DNA of 64,000 nucleotides from JABDJZ01 sp047619685 (GTDB lineage: Bacteria; Bacteroidota; Rhodothermia; Rhodothermales; UBA10348), in assembly GCA_047619685.1 (NCBI GenBank), contig JBLHLC010000015.1, forward strand, positions 1 to 64,000, written 5' to 3'. The position numbers were made by a program, and so were the translations under genes. Positions 55,697-63,909 of this stretch are shown here, piece after piece. The notes beneath the pieces were generated by a model. That model saw nothing but the letters and a program-made list of their open reading frames with translations. It had not been told where the DNA came from and did no database searches. The stretch's first letter is position 1. Each line of letters opens with the position of its first letter.

Positions 55697-57163
55697 TTAC
55701 CAGCCCCGGCGCGTCTCTGTCCTCGAGTTTTGGGCGGGGGCGGTCCGAGCACTGGGGGCGGTCGTGGTTCTGGAGTTGGTATTCCGTGAGTCAATCCTGC
55801 CACCCCGATCGGGAACCGAAGCTCCGGCTGAGGAAGTCTCGACGGGGACTGCGACGGGCCTAACAGGAACTGTAGCGGCACTAGATGACTGTCCGCTACC
55901 CGGTAAGAAACGCCCACGCAGGCGGTCAGTGGGTGCCGGAGCGGTTGTCGGCAAGGCAGACGGCGCCGCATTACCCTGCACGGAACGTCGTTCCAATTGG
56001 ACGTCGGTATAGTAGAAATCAAGGATCTCGCGGTAGGTCTTGCCCGCTTTCGCCATCCCGTTCGCACCGTATTGACTCAGGCCAACGCCGTGGCCAAACC
56101 CGCCGCCTTCGAAGACGTAGTTCTCTCCTCTTCGCTTGAGTTCGAATCTGGTGGACTTGAGGCTGGTCTGACCGAACGCCTCCCGGATGATGCGTCGGAA
56201 TTCGTCCGCGGAAATGGGTCTGGTCTTTCCACGTCTGGGCACCAGGTCGATGGTGGCCGCCCGTCCGTCAGCACTTCGGCTGCCAACTCGCACGGATTCC
56301 AGGTCGAGGCCAAGCGCGTTCTTGAGCGCATTGTGGACGTCGCCCGCGTCGAGCGTGTACGTCCACTGGTGGTGCTTCGCGTCCTGGTCCCAAGGGTCGT
56401 TCCGTCCTCTCAAATAGGGGTGAGCCGAGGATTGCCACACATCTTCGTTATTCGCTGTGTGACCTCCAGAAGAGGAGAAGTAGACTGCCTCGATGAGACG
56501 GCCGTCATGGAGCAGAACTTCGCCTGCCGTGTCTCTTGCCGCCTGCCGCGCCATAGCCGTGACCGTCGCGGTTCCTCTATACACCTGGGAGGCCGTGTGA
56601 TCGACATGATCGTATGAGTCGTCGGAGCTGTTGATGACTTTAAGCCCGTAGGTCCGGGCAATTACGGCCATCGCCTTCGAACCCTCCAGATCGCCGAGCC
56701 CATACTCGCTGGCCACAACCGAGGCTACATATTCTTCCAGTGCGACATGGTTTACGAGTTGTAGCGCCGAATTGCCGCGTTCGGGCGTTACGAAGAGGTT
56801 TCCGGAGTAATCCCGCCGGGTGGTCCCAACCGTGATGGACATTCCGCCTGGTCCCTGCGGCTCGAGCCTGATATTCTTCGTGTCGGCATTGCCAAACCTG
56901 CTTTCTACCGACACCTGGTTCTGCGCGCGGCGGATTGTCAATGTGCCGTTGGCCGGGACGGTAAACAGGGGGCGTTCCCGGGTGCCGTCATATACCACAA
57001 GTCCCTGGGGGCCGGCCTGAATGGTGGCCGTCCGGGGCGTTAGCTGCTCCATGAGCCTTATCCGCATGGTGCTGCGAATGCTCGGCTCAGGAGAGCCGGA
57101 GGCGGTGGCGGTCATGAAGACTGCCAGGGCAAGGAGGATCGATCGGAGGGACGACGATATCAT
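55697..57163 (-). CDS. SpoIID/LytB-domain protein
   Basis: A 488-residue secreted protein with a signal peptide (SSSLRSILLALAVFMTATASG). SpoIID-domain marks are VALEEYVASVVASEYG, AMAVIARTYGLKV, YFSSSGGHTANNEDVWQS and GFGHGVGLSQYGANGMAKAGKTY, the latter at ~380-400. SpoIID cleaves denuded glycan strands in spore-formers; Gram-negative SpoIID-domain proteins probably act on peptidoglycan too. The last ~90 residues are a proline/serine/threonine-rich disordered tail. The ATG at 57163 is preferred over the frame's farthest start at 57214 because the signal peptide follows it. Confidence 0.87.
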   Translation of the reverse strand: MISSSLRSILLALAVFMTATASGSPEPSIRSTMRIRLMEQLTPRTATIQAGPQGLVVYDGTRERPLFTVPANGTLTIRRAQNQVSVESRFGNADTKNIRLEPQGPGGMSITVGTTRRDYSGNLFVTPERGNSALQLVNHVALEEYVASVVASEYGLGDLEGSKAMAVIARTYGLKVINSSDDSYDHVDHTASQVYRGTATVTAMARQAARDTAGEVLLHDGRLIEAVYFSSSGGHTANNEDVWQSSAHPYLRGRNDPWDQDAKHHQWTYTLDAGDVHNALKNALGLDLESVRVGSRSADGRAATIDLVPRRGKTRPISADEFRRIIREAFGQTSLKSTRFELKRRGENYVFEGGGFGHGVGLSQYGANGMAKAGKTYREILDFYYTDVQLERRSVQGNAAPSALPTTAPAPTDRLRGRFLPGSGQSSSAATVPVRPVAVPVETSSAGASVPDRGGRIDSRNTNSRTTTAPSARTAPAQNSRTETRRGW

Positions 57164-57553
57164 GTGAGCGGCGGAGTCACACTCGAGCAGGCAATGGGTT
57201 TGCCAACATCTCAAGGTGGTTGTGACTCTTTGGGTAGCGTTTTGAACCTTGCGGAGCCGGTCGACTCCTCAGGGGCCCGCAGCAGGGCTGCAGAGCACTA
57301 AAAAAGAACAGTGCGTCTGTCCCGGAGGAGCCGGAAGGGGGCCCGAAGACACTCCCAAACCCACTTTCCACATAGGGACGTACGCGGTGCTCTTCCGCTA
57401 TCGGCCAATCGACTTTAGAACTTAAATTTGCATCATGAAGAAATCATGAAGCATAGACGCCGGCGCTTTAGGAACGGGCAATCCGGTCCCCCCCTGACTG
57501 CCGGCAGGACAGTCCTCACCCAGGGGCGTCCTATCGAATAGGCAGGTCAGGGG
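57164..57553. other. 390-base intergenic region before the SpoIID gene
   Basis: No gene is convincing here. The stretch near 57415-57455 is AT-rich against its surroundings and contains TAAATTTG at 57423-57430, a match to the Bacteroidota -7 element, on the plus strand where no gene follows. It also holds CACT-AAAAAAGAA-CAGTG and a C-rich tract with short inverted repeats near accD. It probably carries the promoter of the SpoIID gene and the end of accD transcription. Confidence 0.35.
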
Positions 57554-58405
57554 CTAGTCTGCGGTCTCAAGAAGGAGGTCGAAGAGCTCGACCACCCGCC
57601 GCCTCATGTCGCTTCTGGATACGATCTGGTCCACAAAGCCATGGTCCTTGAGGTACTCGGACCGCTGAAAACCTTCAGGCAGATCCTGTCCCATGGTCTC
57701 ACGAATGACCCGGGGCCCAGCAAACCCGATCAGAGCGCCGGGCTCAGCGAGATGGATATCTCCCAGCATCGCAAAGGAGGCCGTAACTCCTCCGGTTGTC
57801 GGATTCGCAAGGATCACGATGAACGGCAGTCCCTTCTCGTGGAAGCGTGCCAGGTGGGCACTGGTCTTTGCGAGTTGCATCAGGCTGAGTGCGCCCTCCA
57901 TCATCCGGGCGCCGCCGCTCTGCGTAATGATGATCAGCGGGGTCTCTTCCTTGTAAGCCCGCTGAATGGTTCGGGAAATTACTTCTCCGACGACCGAACC
58001 CATGGAGCCGCCAATGAACTGGAAGTCCATGGCTGCAATGTTGGCTCGATGCCCACCGATCTTGCCGGTCGCGCCGGTGGCCGCGTCGGTCAGTCCGGTT
58101 TTGCGCTGCGCATCCACAAGGCGCTTGCTGTAGGGCTTGCGGTCCGTGAATTCGAGCGGGTCAAGGCTCACCAGGTTGGTGTCGTGAACCTCGAAATCGC
58201 CGTCGAACAGGAGTCGGTAATACTCCAGCCCGCTCATGGGGAAGTGGTATCCACATTCCGAGCAGACCAGGAGGTTGCGAAGCACCTCGCGTCGGTTCAG
58301 CGTGCTCGCGCACTCGGTGCACTTGATCCACTGACCTTCCGGTACATCGATCTGATCGTTGCGATCAGTGTTGATGCCCGCTTTGGTGCGTCGAAACCAC
58401 GCCAT
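57554..58405 (-). CDS. accD: Acetyl-CoA carboxylase carboxyltransferase subunit beta
   Basis: AccD with AccA transfers carboxyl from biotin to acetyl-CoA to make malonyl-CoA. The 283-residue protein has the N-terminal zinc ribbon (C29, C32, C48, C51: CTEC and CSECGYH) and the crotonase-fold core with GSMGSVVGEVISR, SGGARMMEGALSLMQ, NPTTGGVTASFAMLGD and GFAGPRVIRETMGQ. It is complete and normal in length. tsaB lies 21 bases upstream in the same direction. Confidence 0.96.
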   Translation of the reverse strand: MAWFRRTKAGINTDRNDQIDVPEGQWIKCTECASTLNRREVLRNLLVCSECGYHFPMSGLEYYRLLFDGDFEVHDTNLVSLDPLEFTDRKPYSKRLVDAQRKTGLTDAATGATGKIGGHRANIAAMDFQFIGGSMGSVVGEVISRTIQRAYKEETPLIIITQSGGARMMEGALSLMQLAKTSAHLARFHEKGLPFIVILANPTTGGVTASFAMLGDIHLAEPGALIGFAGPRVIRETMGQDLPEGFQRSEYLKDHGFVDQIVSRSDMRRRVVELFDLLLETAD

Positions 58406-58426
58406 GCTGTTGGGGGGGTGCCTGCC

Positions 58427-59134
58427 TCAGAAAGGCAGTCTTGCAAACACGGATTTAGTTGGGATGCCCGCGATGAAATCCTTCAAATAATACGGCTCGA
58501 AGAGTTCGACATCCACGGCACGGCCTTCGGCCAACATCTGCGCCCCGAGTCGGGCAACGGCGCCCGCCGAACATGTAGACACTTCAGGTACCACGTTTGC
58601 TGACTCGAACCGGTCGGCGCCAGGTCCGACGATCGCAGACACGATGGTGCCTTGACCCTCAAGCTCACGAAGGATGACGTCGGGCATTCCCGCCATCGAG
58701 ACCCCCAGTTGACTGGGGTACGGACCCGAAACGTCCACAAGGGCCGCGTAGACCTCATGTCTGCGGGACGGAAAGGCCGCCAACACCAGGGAAGCCCCTT
58801 TGGGAGTCGCGACGGTGTCCATGGCCTGAAGGCCGCACGCAAGTAGCGAGGGCACGGCCAGTAGCGGAATAGAAAGCCCCTCCGCAATCCCCTTGGCCAC
58901 GCTCGCTCCGATTCTGAGTCCGGTATAGGAACCCGGGCCCGCCGAGACTGCGACCGCGCTGAGGGCGCTTCTGGGTATATCCGCCTCGGCGAGGAGGTCG
59001 CCGATCATCCCGAGAAGCGCGGCATCATGTCTTCGCCCGCCCGACAGGCTGCGCTCAAGGACCCGCTCGCCCACCAGCAAGGCAGCGGAGCATGTGTCAG
59101 TTGCGGTTTCTATGCCGAGCAGGGTGGGATTCAC
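58427..59134 (-). CDS. tsaB: tRNA threonylcarbamoyladenosine biosynthesis protein TsaB
   Basis: A 235-residue ASKHA-fold scaffold that works with TsaD and TsaE to transfer threonylcarbamoyl to A37 of tRNA. LLGIETATDTCSAAL, SAGPGSYTGLRIG and AKGIAEGLSIPLLAVPSLLA are the family blocks. The start is GTG. It lies upstream of accD on the minus strand and is divergent from the EF-G-like gene across 146 bases, which must hold both promoters. With tsaC at 43681-44649 it gives two of the four t6A genes. Confidence 0.93.
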   Translation of the reverse strand: MNPTLLGIETATDTCSAALLVGERVLERSLSGGRRHDAALLGMIGDLLAEADIPRSALSAVAVSAGPGSYTGLRIGASVAKGIAEGLSIPLLAVPSLLACGLQAMDTVATPKGASLVLAAFPSRRHEVYAALVDVSGPYPSQLGVSMAGMPDVILRELEGQGTIVSAIVGPGADRFESANVVPEVSTCSAGAVARLGAQMLAEGRAVDVELFEPYYLKDFIAGIPTKSVFARLPF

Positions 59135-59280
59135 AGGCCGCTGCTGAATAGGCGCGTGTGGTGTTTGTTCCTACGCAGGGGGTAGGCTGGCCCCGGTTGG
59201 ACATAGAAACGTCCACGGTTATCTTTTCGGCCCTCCCCAATTGTTTCATGCTTCGGCAATAGATAAAAGGACCAGGATTC

Positions 59281-61404
59281 ATGCAGGTTTACGACGGTGG
59301 GCATATTCGAAACGTGGCACTTGTAGGCCACCAGGGCGCAGGTAAGACGATGTTGGCCGAGGCCATGCTGCTGACCAGCGGCGCCTTGAAGAGGATGGGT
59401 TCGGTCCAGGAAGGGACGACCGTCAGTGACTACCACCCGAGTGAACACGAGCGACAGATGTCCGTGTTCTCTTCCCTTCTCCATGCGGAATGGAAGGGGT
59501 TCAAGGTCAATATCCTCGACACGCCGGGCTATCCGGATTTTGTGGGTGAGGTCGTGGCATCCCTTACAGTGGCTGACTGCGCCATCTTCGTGATCAACGC
59601 GGCAGAGGGCGTGGAGGTAGGCACCGAGCTCGCCTGGCGTACCGCGGAGGAGTTGGGGAAGCCGGCGATGTTTGTGATCAACCAACTCGACAAACCGGAT
59701 ACGGACTTTCGCTCGGTCATTGCCCAGATCCAGGATCGGTTTGGGAGAAGTGCCACGGTCGTGCAGGTTCCTGCCGGGACGGGCAAGAGAAGCATCGTTG
59801 ACGTACTGAGGATGAAGACGCTGAGCTTCGCCGAGGGAACCGGGGCGACGTCGGAGGCCAACATCGACGAGGGTTTCAAGGAAGAAGCCGACGCACTGCA
59901 CAACGACCTGGTCGAGAGCATTGCGGAGAACGATGAGAGCCTGATGGAGCTCTACTTCGAGAAGGGCACGCTTTCTGAAGATGAGATGCGAAAAGGACTG
60001 CACGTGGCGATGCTGAAGCGGCAGCTGTTTCCGGTCTTCGTCACGAGCGCAACCCAAAACATCGGCGTGAGTCGGTTGATGTCGTTCATAGACAACGTCT
60101 GCCCGAGCCCTCCAGAAATGCCGGAGGCCCAAACCGTCGGCGGCGACCCGCTCCCCGCCAAATCCGATGCCGAGCCTGTTGCCCTGATTTTTCGGACCAT
60201 GGCCGAGGCCCACGTAGGCGACTATTCGTTTTTCAGGGTCTATTCGGGCACGCTGGAAACTGGCCTCGACCTCGTAAACGCCGGCACGGGCGCCTCGGAA
60301 CGACTAGGACAATTGTACTCCATTAACGGGCACGAACGGGAGGCCGTGGACAAGATGGTCACCGGAGACCTGGGCGCCCTCGTAAAGCTTCGTAACACGC
60401 ATACCAACGATACGCTTCACCTCAAGGGGTCAAAGGCGGTTGTGAAGCCGATTGACTTCCCGCAGCCCAGGTACACAACCGCCGTGGTCTCGGCCAAGGA
60501 AGGAGAAGAGGACAAGCTGGCCCAGGGACTGCATCAACTCCATGAGGAGGATCCCTCTCTCGTAATCACGCACGACCAGCACCTGTCGCAATTGACCCTT
60601 GGTGGGCAGGGGGAGATGCACCTGCAGATCGCCCAGTTCCGCCTCAAGAATCGATTTGGCGTGGGCATCGACTTCGTCAGGCCCAAGGTGGCCTACCGCG
60701 AGACGGTCACGACCCGCGCTCGCTCCAAATACCGACACAAGAAACAGACCGGAGGTGCGGGACAGTTTGCCGATATCTCCATGCTGGTCGAGCCTCTTGA
60801 GGGCGAGTTTGTCCCCCCGGATGACATCAAGGCCCGCGGGGTCCACGTGGAGATCACCACCTGGGGCTCCAGGATCGAGTTCATCGACGGCATCGTCGGC
60901 GGCGTGATCGACATGCGCAGGTTCTTCGGCGCGATTCAGAAAGGGGTCGCCGAGGCCCTGCAGAATGGCCCGATCGCCGGGTACCCGGTGGGCGATATCC
61001 GCGTGGTGGTATTTGACGGATCCATGCACTCGGTGGACTCCAACGAGGCGGCGTTCAAGTCGGCATCCCGCATGTGCTTCCGCGACGCGTTTCGCCAGGC
61101 GAAGGCGGTCATTCTCGAACCGATCCACGATGTCGAGGTCCTCGTTCCGGCTGCCTACACGGGCGAGGTCATGAGCGACATGAACACCCGCCGCGCCCGC
61201 GTTCAGGGCATGGAGGCCGAGGGGCCGTTCCAAAAAATTCTGGCCTCTGCACCCGAGGCAGAACTCTATCGGTACAGCACTTCGCTACGCTCGATGACAC
61301 AAGGGCGAGGCATACACCGGAGCACATTTGCTCGATATGAGCCCATGCCGCGGCACGTCCAGGATCAGGTAATATCCCAAGCGGAGACCCTGGCCGAGGC
61401 ATAG
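59281..61404 (+). CDS. Elongation factor G-like GTPase (paralogue)
   Basis: A 707-residue translational GTPase of the EF-G type, but diverged. G1 is GHQGAGKT, G3 is DTPGYPDF and G4 is NQLD where housekeeping EF-G has NKMD. Domain II (GDYSFFRVYSGTLETG), domain III (LTLGGQGEMHL), domain IV (YRHKKQTGGAGQFADI) and domain V (EPIHDVEVLVPAAYTGEVMSD) follow in order. The missing lysine in G4 and the altered N-terminus place it in the EF-G-like group seen in Bacteroidota and others, with an uncertain role in elongation, recycling or stress. Confidence 0.9.
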   Translation: MQVYDGGHIRNVALVGHQGAGKTMLAEAMLLTSGALKRMGSVQEGTTVSDYHPSEHERQMSVFSSLLHAEWKGFKVNILDTPGYPDFVGEVVASLTVADCAIFVINAAEGVEVGTELAWRTAEELGKPAMFVINQLDKPDTDFRSVIAQIQDRFGRSATVVQVPAGTGKRSIVDVLRMKTLSFAEGTGATSEANIDEGFKEEADALHNDLVESIAENDESLMELYFEKGTLSEDEMRKGLHVAMLKRQLFPVFVTSATQNIGVSRLMSFIDNVCPSPPEMPEAQTVGGDPLPAKSDAEPVALIFRTMAEAHVGDYSFFRVYSGTLETGLDLVNAGTGASERLGQLYSINGHEREAVDKMVTGDLGALVKLRNTHTNDTLHLKGSKAVVKPIDFPQPRYTTAVVSAKEGEEDKLAQGLHQLHEEDPSLVITHDQHLSQLTLGGQGEMHLQIAQFRLKNRFGVGIDFVRPKVAYRETVTTRARSKYRHKKQTGGAGQFADISMLVEPLEGEFVPPDDIKARGVHVEITTWGSRIEFIDGIVGGVIDMRRFFGAIQKGVAEALQNGPIAGYPVGDIRVVVFDGSMHSVDSNEAAFKSASRMCFRDAFRQAKAVILEPIHDVEVLVPAAYTGEVMSDMNTRRARVQGMEAEGPFQKILASAPEAELYRYSTSLRSMTQGRGIHRSTFARYEPMPRHVQDQVISQAETLAEA

Positions 61405-61470
61405 AGTAGCAGAAAGGCTTTATTGGGGTCCTATTCGGGCTTTTGGGGATTGCGAAAGTCGCTGGCTTTA

Positions 61471-61515
61471 CTACATTAGTAGATTCTCACAGGAGAATTA
61501 ATACTAAGTCTTAGT
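61471..61515 (+). promoter_or_regulatory. Two inverted repeats ahead of the amidase gene
   Basis: CTAC-ATTA-GTAG (61471-61482) and ACTAAGTCTTAGT (61503-61515, a perfect palindrome around a T) lie in an AT-rich patch between the EF-G-like and amidase genes. The second carries flanking partial symmetry (GAATT/AATTC). They could be operator half-sites. An AGGAG at 61491 is too far from the TTG start to be a normal ribosome site. Confidence 0.4.
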
Positions 61516-61523
61516 AATTCCAA

Positions 61524-62573
61524 TTGGAAACTGACCGCTTCGAGCCAACGCGTAAGGCCCGGGCCTCTATTCTTCGTAGCATCTACGAAGACAATAGACG
61601 GATTCGGGATGGTGGGGCACTTGATGCTTCCCGTCGTCGCAGAAAGGCTACGCTGGTATCGATCGTTCTGGTTGTTGCCGTCCTTCTGGTTGTGGTCGGT
61701 CTGCAGATGGGGAGCGGGGAGGGAGACCAGGACGTCGCAGACGACTTTGGTGCGACCACCATTCTCGATGCAAATTTGCCCGTCCTGGACGGCGGATTTG
61801 AAGACGAGTCCGGCCTGGACCCAGCGGAGTTCAGGGAACTGCTGGCGGGGTCTACGCCACTGGCGACACTGTTCGACCTGCAGGTTCGAACCATCGTAAT
61901 CGACCCCGGTCACGGCGGCGCCGATCCGGGTGCGATCGGCCTGAAAAATACGAGAGAAAAGGACATCACCCTGGACGTGGGAGTTAGGCTGCGCCGCCGC
62001 CTCCAGCAGCGTGGATACACGGTCCTGATGACACGCGAGGAAGACCAGACGGTCTCACTCCGCGAGCGCGTGGAGTTCGCCAACAACCAGTCCACAGACC
62101 TCTTCGTCTCCATTCACGGCAACTCGTTTCCCGAGGAGCCTGTAAACGCGCTGGAGACGTACTACTTCGGCGCGAACACGGAGCGGACGCTGCTGAGACT
62201 GGCTGAGGCCGAGAATCAAGGCGCCGACTACACCCTGGCGGATTTCAACGACATGATTCGCCGCCTGGGCAGCACCGTCAAACTTCAGGAATCGCGACGC
62301 CTGGCAGTCGCCGTCCAACGGAGTCTGGTGTCGAACACCCGCGAGATCATCCCCGACATACGGGACTGGGGTGTCAAGCCCGGCCCATTCGTGGTTCTCC
62401 TGGGCTCCGACGCACCCAGCATTCTCGCTGAGATTTCAGTCCTCTCCAATTCAGATCACGTGGACCGGCTACGCTCGGAAGCCCACCTCGAGCAGTTGGC
62501 CGCCTTCCTGGAGGAAGGTGTGCTCAACTACCTCGTTGAGCGCAGTCAACGCAGTTCAACCGCCCCTCGGTAA
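61524..62573 (+). CDS. Membrane-anchored N-acetylmuramoyl-L-alanine amidase
   Basis: A 349-residue amidase_3 enzyme that cuts the bond between MurNAc and L-alanine. A cytoplasmic N-terminus is followed by one membrane span (LVSIVLVVAVLLVVVGL, about 44-60) and a periplasmic catalytic domain with IDPGHGGADPGA, then SIHGNSF and AEISVLSN, holding the zinc histidines and the catalytic glutamate. The TTG start is the first codon possible, since TAG and TAA occur in frame just before it. It lies 50 bases before the MamK-like gene, with a small GCCGGC hairpin between them, so they may be co-transcribed. Confidence 0.9.
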   Translation: METDRFEPTRKARASILRSIYEDNRRIRDGGALDASRRRRKATLVSIVLVVAVLLVVVGLQMGSGEGDQDVADDFGATTILDANLPVLDGGFEDESGLDPAEFRELLAGSTPLATLFDLQVRTIVIDPGHGGADPGAIGLKNTREKDITLDVGVRLRRRLQQRGYTVLMTREEDQTVSLRERVEFANNQSTDLFVSIHGNSFPEEPVNALETYYFGANTERTLLRLAEAENQGADYTLADFNDMIRRLGSTVKLQESRRLAVAVQRSLVSNTREIIPDIRDWGVKPGPFVVLLGSDAPSILAEISVLSNSDHVDRLRSEAHLEQLAAFLEEGVLNYLVERSQRSSTAPR

Positions 62574-62623
62574 TCCCACCGCCGGCTTCGCCGCCGGCAA
62601 ATCAAACCCGAAGAAGCACGACA

Positions 62624-63670
62624 ATGGCAGCAAAAAAACAAGCAGCGCCGGTGAGCAACGTCAAGTCCGACCGGGCGCTGTACATCGGAATCGACTTGGG
62701 CACGTCCCGGAGTGCGATCGTAGCCAGTAATGGGAAACGCCAATGGGTTCAATCCTACGTGGGGTGGCCCAAGGACTTCGTGGCCAAAAAGATGCTCGGC
62801 AGGGACGTCCTTTTTGGGTCGGACGCCCTCGAGAACAGACTCTCTCTCAAACTGACCCGGCCCTTGGAGCAAGGGGTCATCCGGGACGGCACGCAGCGCG
62901 ATGAGGATGCCGTGAGAGCGCTTGTACATCACCTGATCGAACAGGTCAATCCGGGGAAGGCCACCGAGATCTATGCTGCGGTCGGTGTCCCTGCTGAGGC
63001 GCTTCGGGTGAACAAGCTTGCGATTCGAAATGCAGTCAAGGAGTACGCCGACTCTCTAATGGTTGTCTCCGAACCCTTTGCCGTGGCCTACGGTCTGGGT
63101 ACGCTCAACAACGCGCTTGTCATCGATATCGGTGCCGGGACTGCGGACTTCTGCATCATGCATGGCACGATGCCTGGCGAAGAAGATCAGCGGACTATCA
63201 CGGTAGCGGGCGACTATCTGGACCAGCAGCTGCAGGACCGACTGTCTGAGCGGTATCCGACCGCATCATTCAGCCGGACCATGGTCAGATCTTTCAAAGA
63301 GGAGTATGGCTTTATCGGCGCGCACCGTGAACGAGTCAAGGTCAAGGTGCCCATCAACGGGACGTCAACGGTTCTGGATGTTACTTCCGAAATTCGCTCC
63401 GTCTGCGAAGGCCTCGTACCCGTCCTGGCTGAGGCTATCATGGACCTGATTGCGCGCTACGAGCCGGATTTCCAGGAAGAGGTCAAACAGAATGTCTTCC
63501 TTGCCGGTGGCGGAAGCCAGATCAAGGGTCTTGCCGAAGGCCTGACGGAGGAACTGAAGGAGTTTGGTGCTTTCACCATTCGAAGTATTGAGGACCCGCT
63601 CTACGCGGGGGCAGAGGGGGCGCTCGCTCTGGCCCAGGACATGCCGGAGGAGTACTGGGAAAACATGTAG
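62624..63670 (+). CDS. MamK-like bacterial actin
   Basis: A 348-residue actin-fold protein. Phosphate-1 motif is GIDLGTS (22-28), phosphate-2 is VIDIGAGTADFC (166-177) and the adenosine motif is VFLAGGGSQIKGL near 293. It matches the magnetosome actin MamK, as recalled, more than MreB, ParM or FtsA: SYVGWPKD, RPLEQGVI, VVSEPFAVAYGL, GTMPGEEDQRTIT followed by AG-Y-D, and a C-terminus ending PEEYW. MamK filaments align magnetosomes, but MamK-like actins also occur in other genomes. No other magnetosome gene is in the window; the neighbours are a cell-wall amidase, a tRNA and holB, so a role in cell shape or internal positioning is an inference. Confidence 0.85.
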   Translation: MAAKKQAAPVSNVKSDRALYIGIDLGTSRSAIVASNGKRQWVQSYVGWPKDFVAKKMLGRDVLFGSDALENRLSLKLTRPLEQGVIRDGTQRDEDAVRALVHHLIEQVNPGKATEIYAAVGVPAEALRVNKLAIRNAVKEYADSLMVVSEPFAVAYGLGTLNNALVIDIGAGTADFCIMHGTMPGEEDQRTITVAGDYLDQQLQDRLSERYPTASFSRTMVRSFKEEYGFIGAHRERVKVKVPINGTSTVLDVTSEIRSVCEGLVPVLAEAIMDLIARYEPDFQEEVKQNVFLAGGGSQIKGLAEGLTEELKEFGAFTIRSIEDPLYAGAEGALALAQDMPEEYWENM

Positions 63671-63711
63671 TCGCTTCCGAACCCTCGGAAAAGACGATCT
63701 GCCCCAAAAAA

Positions 63712-63738
63712 AGGGAGTGTCCGCGTGGGACACTCCCT
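63712..63738. terminator. Bidirectional terminator
   Basis: AGGGAGTGTCC pairs with GGGACACTCCCT around a GCGT loop. It is preceded by a run of A and followed by TTTT, so it works as an intrinsic terminator both for the MamK-like gene on the plus strand and for the minus-strand tRNA-Met. Confidence 0.9.
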
Positions 63739-63742
63739 TTTC

Positions 63743-63819
63743 TGGTGGCGCGAGGCGGACTTGAACCGCCGACCTACGGGTTATGAGTCCGTCGCTCTAA
63801 CCAGCTGAGCTACCGCGCC
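63743..63819 (-). tRNA. tRNA-Met (CAT)
   Basis: On the minus strand the cloverleaf reads acceptor GGCGCGG with TCGCGCC (one G-T pair), D arm GCTCAGCTGGTTAGAGC, anticodon loop CTCATAA (anticodon CAT), T arm GGCGGTTCAAGTCCGCC, discriminator A and an encoded CCA. A CAT anticodon can also belong to tRNA-Ile2 modified by TilS; the acceptor and D arm look more like elongator Met. The last anticodon-stem pair is A-C. Confidence 0.93.
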
Positions 63820-63909
63820 ACAGACTGACAAAGCTACCGCGTCGCGACAGTATGTTCAACGACACACCTTCGACCCTTCCGTATCTTCACGCTGGTAACG
63901 AAATCTGAT

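Noticed and set aside
63743..63819. tRNA-Ile2 (lysidine-modified CAT) instead of tRNA-Met
   Set aside because: The acceptor stem and D arm look more like elongator Met, though tilS in this window shows that a lysidine tRNA must exist somewhere in the genome.
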